Source of the DNA: Phascolomyces articulosus
Taxonomy: Eukaryota > Mucoromycota > Mucoromycetes > Mucorales > Lichtheimiaceae
Assembly: GCA_025677815.1 (NCBI GenBank)
Contig: JAIXMP010000054.1
Coordinates: 123,634-187,633, forward strand
Length of the DNA: 64,000 nucleotides
Direction: 5' to 3'
Under the pieces are notes generated by a model, which ran no database searches, had not been told where the DNA came from, and saw only the letters and a list, made by a program, of their open reading frames with translations. Shown in pieces: positions 37,962-48,816 of this stretch. The stretch's first letter is position 1; every line of letters begins with the position of its first letter. The translations under genes were made by a program, and so were the position numbers.

Positions 37962-39305
37962 ATGCACGATGCCATGTTTTCAAGAGCAAGGTACAAGGAT
38001 GCCATCTATGAGAATGTCACAAGTTACCAAATCTTACAGCGCAATCTTAACTCCAACACTGCTCGAGTTAAACTTGCCAATGGCAATATTATATCCTTAG
38101 GAATCGGTGGACCTTATACTATTAACAATGCCCATTCGGTATATGTAGGGGATATTTGGATCATGGCAGGACAAAGTAATATGCGTGGTCATGGATATTT
38201 TAATGATGGCGAAAAAAATGTTCTTTTGGAACCCAAACCAGGAATTCATTTATATCAATCCAATGAAACATGGGGAATTGCTCAAGATCCCACGCATCGA
38301 CTTTCAGAATCACCACGATCTGTACATCATCGTATTCCAGATCCAACGGTACGAAATCCATCGATACTTCATGTACGTGGCGCATCCTTGGGACTTTCAT
38401 TTGCTCAATCGTATCAAAAACGGAATAACAATATACCTGTGGGATTAGTAGCTTCTGCTCATGGTGGAACATCATCAGCACAATGGATGGAACGTGATCC
38501 CGATAATCCGAGTAGTACTCTTTATGGTGCCATGATGGCACGTATTGGTCAAGTGGGTGGAAATATTGCTGGAGTTCTTTGGTACCAAGGAGAAACAGAT
38601 GCATGCTCCTCTGATCCAAAACCTTATGGTAGAAACACAATTGACTTATTAGCGGATATGGTGAGGGACATGGATTCGGGTATTCCTATTGTATGTGTTC
38701 AATTGGGACGTTGTGTGGGTGGAAATCATATTCAAGATAGCCATTGGAATTTGATACGAGAAGTACAATATCGTTGTTTAGCGCCTCGTCATATTGGAGC
38801 GGAAACTCGACTTTGTGCTGTATCTAGTATCGATGCAAGTATGGATGACTTTATTCATTTGTCAGCCCAAGGATTAACCAAAGTAGGTTATCGCCTCGGT
38901 GTAGCAGCCACTTTTGCCATGCAAAACAAGGCTTATATGGCAACACCACGGATGGTGTTTGCAGGTTACGAAGAAAAGAATGAATTTACGATGAGGCGAT
39001 GTACTATCAAGGTGTCGTTTGAAAACCTTGATAATGATGTGACATGGACACCTATGGATGAAGTGCTTGGATTTAGTATACGTCATCAAAATGAGGATAA
39101 ACATGAATTACCTATTATTTTAAGCGCTCGGATTGAAAACCAACGTAGTATACGCATCTATTTGACAGGAGATGCATTACAATTACGCGGATCTTATGTA
39201 TTATATTATGGTTGGGGTAAAAATCCATGTTGTAACTTGACAACGACCTCAGGTATGGGGTTATTGGCTTCTCGAATTAGCTTCGCTATAGAGCATCCTC
39301 ATTAA
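37962..39305 (+). CDS. SGNH-hydrolase carbohydrate esterase (sialate O-acetylesterase/SASA type)
   Basis: A single exon of 447 residues. The nucleophile motif is GQSNM (Ser72) within VYVGDIWIMAGQSNMRGHG. A second block, GVLWYQGETDA (about 204-214), matches the WxQGExD motif of the SASA family. The catalytic His is probably His299 in DDFIHLSAQG. The family removes acetyl groups from sugars (sialic acid in animals; xylan or other polysaccharides in microbial members). The substrate in a fungus is unknown, and wall or exogenous acetylated glycans are likely. No clear N-terminal signal peptide was seen (MHDAMFSRARYKDAIYE), so it may be cytosolic, or the true start may be elsewhere. The C-terminal part is beta-rich and ends in a NCBI-unassigned-looking tail (inference). 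Confidence 0.82.
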   Translation: MHDAMFSRARYKDAIYENVTSYQILQRNLNSNTARVKLANGNIISLGIGGPYTINNAHSVYVGDIWIMAGQSNMRGHGYFNDGEKNVLLEPKPGIHLYQSNETWGIAQDPTHRLSESPRSVHHRIPDPTVRNPSILHVRGASLGLSFAQSYQKRNNNIPVGLVASAHGGTSSAQWMERDPDNPSSTLYGAMMARIGQVGGNIAGVLWYQGETDACSSDPKPYGRNTIDLLADMVRDMDSGIPIVCVQLGRCVGGNHIQDSHWNLIREVQYRCLAPRHIGAETRLCAVSSIDASMDDFIHLSAQGLTKVGYRLGVAATFAMQNKAYMATPRMVFAGYEEKNEFTMRRCTIKVSFENLDNDVTWTPMDEVLGFSIRHQNEDKHELPIILSARIENQRSIRIYLTGDALQLRGSYVLYYGWGKNPCCNLTTTSGMGLLASRISFAIEHPH

Positions 39306-40282
39306 AAAATATTCTCCATTTAGTATCTATACCCTCTCTTTCCTCTGAACGATCCCTTTTCTCTCTCTCTCTGTTGTAATGCATTATTATTTATTATATG
39401 GGGATAAAACAATGCCTATAAAAGTTAAACTTTGTTTTTAGATATGTAGAAAATAGAACAACAGCAAAGAATAACGCATGATTGGATAACATAGATAGTA
39501 ATTCAGCCTGCTTAAACTATTCATTTAGGGGGGGATTAATCATCATGTCTATAAATCTTGGCAAATCATATAACTTTTATCGACAACACTAAATCAAATA
39601 AACAAAACAAAGAAAACACATATTTTCTTTCAAATGAACTAACCTCAATTAATACATACAGTATTACAAAGAGGATGATGTTAGCTTTTACTATATATTA
39701 TTTTTATCATCCTCTCTACATAAAGAAATCTGTAAACACTTTAAATCTGGTTAAATGGATCTACCACACTATTTTAATAATCCAAAAATAAAAAGTACCT
39801 TGTCGAAACACTACAATTCGTTTTCAGAGTTTTGAACGTATTCAAAAACTTGGATAACAAGAACCCACTACTACAACACATATTTTTTTTTAGGAGAATG
39901 ATTTTCATGAACCGATCTTCTTTCCCCTATTTTAATTGAGCACAGTACAGTATCAAATAAAAAAAAAGAGATTTCTTTTTTTTGGTTTTTAAAATAGTAA
40001 TAATAGTAATTGTAATAATAATAATAAAAAAAAGTAATAATAAAAATAATAGTGACAAGATGAATAATATTGGGTGTGATAGAAAAGAGAGCGAAAGAGA
40101 AATTGGGTGGGGGGGTTTACTACATAAAACGAAAAAGATGTTAAAAGTGGATGCTATTCAATATCATCATCATACTCTTTTGTGTTTTTTTTGTACTAAT
40201 TAAACTATAAACTGTTTCTAAACAATAACATTCTGTATGCTATTGTTTGTTTGTTTGTTTGTTTGCTTGCTTGCTTTTTTTT
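39306..40282. other. Intergenic region
   Basis: No supported gene. Contains a CT run near 39360, a G7 run near 39530, an AAT-rich stretch at 39995-40055 and a GTTT/GCTT repeat at about 40243-40275 next to the 3' end of the minus-strand gene. Confidence 0.6.
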
Positions 40283-40576
40283 TTACTGTTGACATTTAAT
40301 AGAACCCAGTTTTCCTTTGTTTTGTCCACCAAAGTTATGACCTGAGAAGACAGGCTGGCTTTGACAATCCAAATCGGTATATAAATCACAACTGGGAGTT
40401 GGACCTTGTGTCATGATACCACATACGTCTTGAAATGCCATTTGTTGTGCACAGGCGTTTGGTTGTACGTCAATCATACTTGGTATACTTTGTTCACAAT
40501 AATTGACATAGACTGTCATGGCTGATACATTGGATAACAATAATAAAAATAATCCGAGTGTTGATGATAATTGCAT
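40283..40576 (-). CDS. Small secreted cysteine-containing protein
   Basis: A single exon of 97 residues. A clear signal peptide (MQLSSTLGLFLLLLSNVSA, cut after about residue 19) precedes a mature part of about 78 residues with six cysteines, enough for three disulfides (YCEQ, ACAQ, VCGI, SCDL, DCQS, KCQQ). No known family recognised. It could be a wall-associated or effector-like small secreted protein. TATA-like sequence lies about 60 bp upstream on the minus strand (TATTTATAAAAAG). Confidence 0.7.
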   Translation of the reverse strand: MQLSSTLGLFLLLLSNVSAMTVYVNYCEQSIPSMIDVQPNACAQQMAFQDVCGIMTQGPTPSCDLYTDLDCQSQPVFSGHNFGGQNKGKLGSIKCQQ

Positions 40577-42023
40577 GATTTTTGAGTATTGTTGTTATTA
40601 TTGTTTTTTTTTAAAGTGTTGGTTCTTTTTATAAATATAGATCAAAGTGAGAGAAAGAGAAAAAAGATGTTAAAAAAAATGAATTCTTCTTTTACTCCTC
40701 TCTTGGTTCTTTTTTTGCGAAGAAACGTTTAGGAGCTGCGGTAAAAAAAAAAAAAAAAGGAGGAGGGAGAGAAATATGTTTATAAAAAAGGTCTTTATAT
40801 AAAATCTAGAATTGTTTTATCTTAATGAAAAAAAACATAGTGCACGGTCCCTACTTATGTACTTGGCATTCTTCTCTCTTCTCCTTTCAAGTATAGAATT
40901 TTGGCCAGACTGTAGTCTTTTTTATTCTTATTTCTAAATGAGATATCGAGTTATGATGACATGTTTGATAATAAAAGTTATATAATTAACGTAGAAACCT
41001 TGGTGTGATGTTTGACTACATTGAATATAATCATACTTACACATCTTTTAGAATTTTAAAAAATAAAATTACGGAGTTGTGTACTAATGCTATGTATTGC
41101 CTCTTTTGTCTTACTACGTAATAGTTTTAATAGTAACATGTAGAACAAGATACTGATCAAAAATTTCAAAGTAACGATACGTAAAGCTAGGAGCAAAGGT
41201 AGAAAAGATGAATTACTACTACATAGATCAAAGTTTATAATAAAAACAATGAAGAAGATCAACTTTAATATATACCCAAGATATAATTGGATGAACCTGA
41301 TATAATATACAATAACTGGACTATATATTGCACCAAGGGGGTTACAACAAAGATAATATATGTGATTAATTTCCTATCTATTGTTTTTTTTTATTCATCT
41401 TATAATTGTTATATATTACTAAGGATATGATGACTTATACCAATCAATAGGTAAAAGCCACCACTTGTATATGACAGTTGTGTTTTTATCATCAATTAAA
41501 TAATGGAATGTATGTATTGTTTTTATAGCAAGGGACATATACAGTAATGGTTATGTATAACCTCATCCAAGCATCATATTGTTTACTTTTATTTATTAGC
41601 TGAGCTTTTACAAATCAAAATCTAGTGTGTACATGCTTTATAAAAAAAAGTCGAAGCTACTATTATAGAATACTTATATTATATGGCCAAATAATAATAA
41701 TAATAATAATAATGGGACTTGAAAGAAAAAAGAGTTTATTTGAGTAGGACAAAATGAAGAAGGAATCGATCAATATATATGTAATACGTTTGTAGAAAAA
41801 ACAAAGAAATTTGAAAAGGAAAGTTGTTGTCGTTGGCGCTGTTGGGTGTTCGTTGCTGTTAAAAGCATAGAAAAAAAAAAAGAAAAAAAAAGATGTACTG
41901 CTAAAAAAAACTAATTGAGGATTATAGAAAAACTAAAGTAATAGAATTGTCCCAAGAATAAAAATCATCATACAAATGATCCATGTCTCTCCCTCTTCCT
42001 ATATCTTTCCTTTTAGTTGCTTA
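40577..42023. other. Intergenic region
   Basis: No gene seen. It holds an A16 run near 40742, an AAT microsatellite at about 41691-41712 and A runs near 41870-41890. Confidence 0.6.
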
Positions 42024-42519
42024 TTAAGGAAAGCGAGGAGGAAAGGGTGGGAATGGAGGGAATGGAGGAGCAGGAGGGAAAGGAGGGAATGGAGGTACTG
42101 TCACTGGAGGGAAAGGTGGAGGGAAGATGATGGGTGGGGAAGGAGGGAAAGGTGGAGGAGGAGGTCCTGGAGGGAAAGGTGGGAATGGGAAAATGGCAGC
42201 ATGGTATTTTTCGAGCCAGGCCTTTTGTTCATTGGTCCTGTATAATTTATAAAAGTTATAAGAAACGTTAGTATTGAATATCATATTTGTATATATGTAC
42301 GTATACCAACAAATAACACCCATTTGATATTATTTACAATTGTTGGGTTTGTTCTTGTTGTTGTTCAACTTGAGGTTGCTGTTGTTCAACTTGAGTTTGT
42401 TGTTGTTCTTGAACTTGTTGATCCGTAGTAGAAGCAGTTTCTTGTTGAGGAGCAGCCAAAATAGGTGATGCGACCAACGAAAACAAAAACGCAAAAATAA
42501 ACAGGAAAAGCGATCGCAT
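42024..42519 (-). CDS. Small secreted Gln- and Pro-rich protein
   Basis: Two exons on the minus strand, 42338-42519 and 42024-42237 (donor GTAAAT, acceptor ACAG), 131 residues. The signal peptide is MRSLFLFIFAFLFSLVASPILA. A Gln-rich segment with EQQQ and VEQQQPQ repeats follows, then a short non-repetitive part (TNEQKAWLEKYHAAIFPF), then a proline-rich tail of FPPFPPGP repeats. If the intron is ignored the first exon ends early at a TAA and the proline tail is lost. The build suggests a cell-wall or extracellular structural protein; no family recognised. The plus strand across the tail also gives an open frame because of the repeat; it is not called. Confidence 0.65.
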
Positions 42520-43639
42520 GTTGGCCTTTTTGATGAAAAAAAAAGTTGGTTGTGTCGATCTGAAGGAAAAAAAAATTGTTTGCTTTTTATATAAAAATTG
42601 TGTCTTTCTATGCCAGATAGGTATGAATGAGAATGCTATATATCAACTGTTTCAAACTATGTAGAATAATAACCACATGAATTCACGATGGTTCAATTTC
42701 GTTGGAATACACTCACTTTATCATTGTATTATAGTACCATTATTACTTGACTGTCATCACTCTATTATGCATTACTGCATATGAAGGTCTCCGGATTGGA
42801 TTTGTTGGTGTTCATGCATAAGAAAGTTGACATTTATTTTGATAAACTAATACAATAGCATTTGACAATAATCACACGATTACCCGTTTTTCCAACGATC
42901 GAATTATTTCTAGACTAGTGTAATCAATCCTAGGTAATTTTAATATGATGGAAGGTGTTAGGAATTAATGATTTGCATGAAATAAACACATCATTTTATC
43001 AAAGCAACATCTCTGTATTATGCGTATTTGGTTCATTTTCAATGGTCATTGTTGGTTAAGAATATAAGAAAAAACAGAAAAAGCCAAAAACGATTTTAAT
43101 TTTAGTAAAATGGATGATATACCACTTTATACATCAGTATGGATTATCCACATAGGATGAACTCATGTTATATGATTAAAAAGACCAAAGTAAATATATT
43201 ATGTCATAGGTGAATATCGATGAAAAGGATATTCTTTTTAATAATGCTTATACATTTGATAGACTAAACGTTGTCGATCTTGATGATAAATTGACTTGTG
43301 CTTTTTTCTTTTATTACAGAACAGAACCTAATAAAACCATATTTTCATGTTGAATGCAGCCTAATGCTACATGAATGTGTTTCAAGTGATAAACTACCAA
43401 CTGTTACTAATGCTATTCATAGAAAGATTTACTTATCAATGAGCTATAATTGATATTAATCTATATTAGTTTCTAATAATAATATTATTACTTTCTGTCA
43501 GATGCCTATGGTAAAATAAAAACAACGCTTCCGGAATGCCACTCGGAATTGAATTCAAAGTCAGAAGAGAAAGCAGATGGTTTTGTTAAGCAATCGTGCC
43601 TTCAGCTTATAGAACCTCCCTCTCGCGTTTTATCCAACA
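42520..43639. other. Intergenic region and eL43 promoter
   Basis: AT-rich without a supported gene. The last 140 bp before the eL43 ATG have a higher GC content and a CCCTCTCGCG block, as expected for a strong ribosomal-protein promoter. Confidence 0.55.
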
Positions 43640-44119
43640 ATGGTACGAAATCAATTAAAAAAATAATGATAGCCCCATCTTATACATGATATATTGCATC
43701 CATCCATCTAATCCATCCATCCATGCATCTATCCATCCTTATAGACTAAGCGCACTAAGAAAGTCGGCATCACCGGCAAGTACGGTACACGTTATGGTGC
43801 TTCCCTCAGAAAGATGGTGAAGAAGATGGAAATTACCCAACACGCCACTTACACCTGCACCTTCTGCGGCAAGGTAAAATAAATTATAATTATAATTTTA
43901 ATTATAGAAAGAATCATTGAATTTAAATTTATTAATATATTAACAATGTCATGTATCTATTATTATTATTAGGACGCTGTCAAGCGCCAAGCTGTCGGTA
44001 TCTGGAAGTGCAAGGGCTGCAAGAAGACCATGGCCGGCGGCGCTTACACCGTTTCGACCGCTACTGCTACCACTGTTCGTTCGACCGTTCGTCGTCTTCG
44101 TGAATTGGCCGAAATCTAA
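43640..44119 (+). CDS. RPL43: 60S ribosomal protein eL43 (L37a/L43)
   Basis: Three exons: 43640-43642 (the ATG alone), 43745-43873 and 43973-44119, giving 92 residues, the standard length. The sequence [20 protein letters not shown] is the conserved N-terminus. The zinc ribbon has Cys39, Cys42, Cys57 and Cys60 (CTFC and CKGC). It is a structural protein of the large ribosomal subunit. The exon of exactly one start codon is supported by a GT donor directly after ATG and an ATAG acceptor before ACTAAGCGC. Codon use is C- and G-richer than in neighbours (AAG, GGC, ACC), as expected for a very highly expressed gene. Intron 1 carries CATC repeats. Confidence 0.96.
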
Positions 44120-44775
44120 AAAAAAGACACTTTTGCGTTTTTTTTTCATGTTTTTCAATAAACACATACACATTACAAAAAAAAAAAAAAAGAAATCAAC
44201 ACCATGCGTTTCAACTACAACATATGTTTTTAAAAGAAATGATTTGAAAATGGAGCTCGCGAGAAAATGGTTGGACTCATGACGACTTCATTAGAACATG
44301 CTATACTATTTTATGGGCTTTTTTTCGTGTTATGAATCGGATGACACGCGAGTTGTTAGGAAAGAGTGGAGAAAGGGAAAGAAAAGGTGGAACAACGATA
44401 GGATTAATATATTTTACGTAGTGGTTACGTTGGAATGAAAGGAGACGGGAGGGATAAAGAAGGGAACTATCAACTTTATAATAGTTATCATAAGGATTTG
44501 TTGTTATTATTGAGTAATTGGTTCCTATGGTAAACAATTCATTTAAAAAAATGGAAAACTCGAGAGACATCGTCCTTTTACACAATAGAAACTTAAACGA
44601 GAAATGTGCTGTCAACGTGAAACACAGCTTGAATTTTTTATTTGAAACAACATGAAACAAATTGATATCTGAATGAAAGTGACAAAACAAATGTTTTAGA
44701 CAGAGATTGGATGTGTTTTTTTATTGTATGCTCGTTCAAATGTGGGAATGCTTTGCTTATGATATATAGTATAAC

Positions 44776-44825
<50 letters not shown>

Positions 44826-44833
44826 GTAAAGGA
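44120..44833. other. Convergent 3' region of eL43 and tropomyosin genes
   Basis: No gene supported; the minus-strand frame at 44301-44690 has no domain. A 42-nt T run at 44783-44824 lies 9 bp past the tropomyosin stop on the minus strand. Confidence 0.6.
44783..44824 (-). repeat. 42-nt homopolymer tract in tropomyosin 3' UTR
   Basis: Forty-two consecutive T on the plus strand, which are A on the coding strand, start 9 bp after the stop codon. A genomic A tract so close to a stop could mimic or replace a poly(A) tail. The exact length may be an assembly artefact. Confidence 0.85.
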
Positions 44834-45629
44834 TTAAATTTCATCGAGTTGTGCATTGAATTCATCAAGTTGAGCTTGAAGTTCATGGTTCTTTGTCTTG
44901 AGTTCTTCGTTTTTCTTTTCTTGATCAAACAATAAGTTTTCCAATTGTTGGACCTTACGTTCGAAATGTTCTGCCTTGACATCTGCTTCACGGAAACTAT
45001 TATTTATGTATTGCAATAAGTAAAGATAATCCATAAAGATACAATCAAATGTATTATCCATTCCCTCCTTCCCTGCAAACATCTTTTCTACTCCTATCCT
45101 CTTTTTTTTCATCTTGTAATCCACCCCCCTCCCTTCTCCAACGCCTTCGAGACTCAAATGCTATTCTCTTTTAAATAGAATTACTTTTTAGTTGTTTCGC
45201 GCAAAGACTTGTCTGAAGATTCAAGTTCTTGTTCCAACAAGGTGATTTTACGTTGTGCTGCGTCATTTTCCTTTTTCAAATCATCGTCTTCATCTTCCAA
45301 ACTCTTGAGTTGAGTAATCTTTTCTTGTGCTGCTTCTAAATCCTCAGTCAAATGTTTATTTTGGTTCGTCAAAGAAATAATTTCATGTTCTTGTTTCATT
45401 TGTTCTTGTTCAAGTTCTTTTACTTTTGCTTCTAATGCTTCCACTTTGGCATTGGCTGCCTCTGCCTCAGCTCGAATGTTGCTAATTTTCTATATATTTA
45501 ATTTATATATTTATTTGACTTAATTTAGTTTCTTTCTGACATTAATAACTCTTTTACTAGGATGCCACTTTGGCTACATAATTATTTTTTTATCCTTCTT
45601 TTTTTTTTTACCTCGCGTAATTTTTCCAT
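44834..45629 (-). CDS. Tropomyosin
   Basis: Three minus-strand exons, 45612-45629, 45185-45489 and 44834-44996, give 161 residues, the same length as fission yeast Cdc8 and typical of fungal tropomyosin. It starts MEKLREKISNIRAEAEAAN and is almost entirely heptad coiled coil. The end NHELQAQLDEFNAQLDEI lies in the head-to-tail overlap region that lets dimers polymerise along F-actin. Tropomyosin stabilises actin cables and the cytokinetic ring and promotes processive movement of class V myosin. The six-codon first exon is needed to supply the conserved MEKLRE start. Exon 3 begins at a TAG acceptor before FREADVKAEHFERK. Confidence 0.93.
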
Positions 45630-46502
45630 GATTTATTTTAAATATCAGGAAGAAAGGAGGAAAAATTGTACACTTTTATATCCAATGAATCTGCGACTGG
45701 TAGACAGTCTTTAAGATTGATGCACGTGTCTCGAAAAATAAAAAATATTAACAGTAACTTTGTTCTTTTCTCACTCCCAATTACTTTACCAATATACTTT
45801 TTTTTTCAATGAGTTAATATAATACATATATATATATATATAGAATAAGTGTGTGTGTACTGACTCGATTATTATGATCATTATCATCATTCAATTAGTA
45901 TATATTTACAAGTGAGTAAATAAACACTCTCCTGTCATTGTTACAAATAACAAACTCAATCGAATTCAACACCACCCCCCTTTTTTTGATCCATAAATGG
46001 AACTTCACGCGACATTTATTCCCGTCATCCACGTTTTTTTCTTCTTTCCAGACAGCTAGAAGGCCACCTTTAGTAATGAAAAAAGGTTAAATATATTCCG
46101 GAAAATATCTGTTATTGGCAAAAATGTGCTCTGGTTATATTTATATTCTCATTTTGTTACCAATCGTTAATTGTTGCTGTCAATTTATTTATACTCATCC
46201 AAACGTAGCTTATTTAAAAACAGCAGTTCGGAATATTCTCTCATTGAACACGCGGATATGTATCACACCTGAATCTCTGAGTACACAATCTTTTCCAATC
46301 CACTGATGGCTGAAAAGATGACATGTTTTATCTCTGTTATTACTATTGTTTTATATAAACACTGTTGGATAGGATATATAATATTGACTCATCAACGTGA
46401 TCATTCATAATACACTATATATTAGATCAAGTTATTATTTTACTATATTAGTCTACTATACTGGAATTGAACTTGACTGATGAATGTCTTGTTTAAAATC
46501 AC

Positions 46503-46538
<36 letters not shown>

Positions 46539-48255
46539 TTTCAATTATATTTGCAAAATAATCAGATACTCATCATTGAAACAAAGATCCAAAGGTGAAC
46601 TATTGTTTACTATTGATTACGGAAAGACAAGATATATTCAAATAACGATAGCTATTATAGAAAACAATATAATTCTTTAAGCGGGGTCATTAATATCTTC
46701 TTTCATATCCAAAAATTGGATAGAAAAAAACATCAATCCAAATCAAAAGGTGTAAAGGAAGTTTTGTCGTTCTTGTACCTCTTGTTCAAATCTGTACAAA
46801 AGTGAGGTGTTTGCGATGATAAAGAGAGTCTAATTCATTTATGTTGAAATCAAATGCCTGGAGCGCTTTATGCATTACAATCCTATTTTTACTCATTTTC
46901 TATCTGAAAATTGTATTGTGAAAAATTGTCAATATACACAATATATTGCTGTTGGATTAGTAAGTAATTCAAACCCATTGTATGACTATCCCGAAGTTTA
47001 GAACACATAACAAAAAAAAACCTGTCAAGTAGCTGGGTTGTTATATTATATCACCAGAACAATATTATACTGCTTGTCTAGTATATAGTATTCTACTTAT
47101 CTCATCATTACATTTTTTAATAATTATTTATTACATATATAAAGTATTTAATAGATAACGAATTACATAATAGCACCACAAATTATCAACAAACAATGGT
47201 TTATAAATAAAAATAAATAACTTCGATCCAATATAAGAAGTATGTTTCCTTGGTTCTTTCTTAAGGTTCATCAACACTTTCCTGCCACACTTTTATCAAT
47301 AATAATTATACGTAACTCTTCAAAAACTGTATCAGAAGATGAAAATATTATCAGAATGAAAAAAACACGGCTTTTGTAAAAAGATAAGTTAACAAAGAAG
47401 AAAAGAAACGCTTTTTTAATTGCACATGACGATCTTCCTGTGCGCCACTTTTACACATTATTTTTTGGGGACAGAGAGATTGATGCTACTACTGAAAATA
47501 CCTTGGTTGTGACAAAAATCAAAAAAATTCCAATAAAATGAAAAATGGTATTCTTATGAATGATAATCATATGCATAAATAGTGTATGGAAAAAAAAAAT
47601 AATGTTTTTACCCCATTGTTTGTAATAACTAATTGTACATAGCGATATTTTTTGTTTGTACAAATAGGACATTATTATCATGCTATAAATGAAACAAATC
47701 AAGGAAGTACACCTTTTTTGTTTTACAGTTGTATACTTATAAATAAATATGTAAGGGGAGTTTAGCTTTAATGACGACAAAAATCTTATAGTGACAAAAA
47801 AAAAAGTTTGTTGAATCACGTAGAAGCATACATTGTTATGGTATACTAGTACCATAAATATTATTATTATATTTTCTTGTTATACTCACGAGGACAATAA
47901 TCGTATCTTGTAAGATGTTCTTTTTTTTGTATTCAATTGAAGGAGTATATATATATATATATATTGGTATTATTATTAACAAAAGATTAAGATAACTAAA
48001 AATATAAATCAAATTTATATAGCACCAGAATGAGGTAGTAGTAACAGGTATAATAGCCATCATTTCTTTCACTTTTTTTTTTAATAAAAAAAAAAGGAGA
48101 CATGATATATAGTAAAAAAAAAAAAAAAAGAATAGGATGGGTGCATATAATAGATATAATGATGTTGCTAATAATGAAACTGCTTATATTGATACATCGA
48201 TAAAAAAAAATATTAAAGAGGGATATAAGATAGTGAAAGAAAGAAAGAAAAAGGA
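45630..48255. other. 2.6-kb AT-rich gene-poor interval
   Basis: No supported gene. It includes a TA microsatellite near 45826-45841, a CT run at 46506-46535 and another TA run near 47946-47963. Frames of up to 134 codons (47451-47855, minus) are rich in Ile, Tyr and Phe and lack any domain. Confidence 0.55.
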
Positions 48256-48816
48256 TCAAGACCTTCGACGATAATTGGCGAGAAATCCACTTAAAGAAAA
48301 TAGAAAAGTATGTAATCGATCTCCATCAATATTGGCAAATCTTTCACTAAAAGAAGGATATAAAGATGCACGACGATTTTTCTCCCATTCTGCTAAACGT
48401 GCCAATCGAAGACTGATATGGCTGAGTGTTCCAGCCCAATCCATTGTTGTAATATGACGACGAACGACGGTCCATATACGCGAAGGAACAACACTACGAA
48501 ACATATCGTCCAACAATCGAACGGCTAAAAAGAAACAAAATAAGCACGTGATTGCAACGGCGGTGAGCATTCCGACCAAAAGATAAGAAGCAATCAAAGC
48601 CAAGTATTGAGCGATGGTGCCACTTGTAGATGTTGTTGTTGTTTCTAATCGAGGTTTTGGCCATGCTAACCGTTGTTGCTGATATGATATCGGCGTTATA
48701 GTTGATGGTGCAGATGATGTACTACTACTTCGTGAGCAAGAAGGTGATGAAAATGGTGTTGCTGTTGTAGAAGAAGTGGATGATGACGGTGAAGATGATG
48801 TTGATGATGATTCCAT
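48256..48816 (-). CDS. Small membrane protein with Ser/Thr-rich N-terminus, unknown function
   Basis: A single exon of 186 residues. Residues 1-45 are almost only Ser, Thr and Pro. A hydrophobic stretch from about 68 to 100 (YLALIASYLLVGMLTAVAIT then CLFCFFLAVRLL) can form one long or two short membrane helices. The remainder is basic and amphipathic (WTVVRRHITT, LRLARLAEWEKNRRASL). Codon use and amino-acid balance are coding-like, unlike surrounding frames. No family recognised. A Ca-channel-like or ER-shaping role cannot be inferred from the sequence. Confidence 0.6.
   Translation of the reverse strand: MESSSTSSSPSSSTSSTTATPFSSPSCSRSSSTSSAPSTITPISYQQQRLAWPKPRLETTTTSTSGTIAQYLALIASYLLVGMLTAVAITCLFCFFLAVRLLDDMFRSVVPSRIWTVVRRHITTMDWAGTLSHISLRLARLAEWEKNRRASLYPSFSERFANIDGDRLHTFLFSLSGFLANYRRRS

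Noticed and set aside
41976..42245. Arg/Trp-rich frame on the plus strand
   Set aside because: It is the complement of the proline-repeat tail of the minus-strand secreted protein.
44301..44690. 129-codon frame between eL43 and tropomyosin
   Set aside because: It lies in the convergent 3' region of two well-supported genes and shows no domain.
47451..47855. 134-codon hydrophobic frame on the minus strand
   Set aside because: Low-complexity Ile/Phe/Tyr composition in an AT-rich desert with no promoter-like context and no family.
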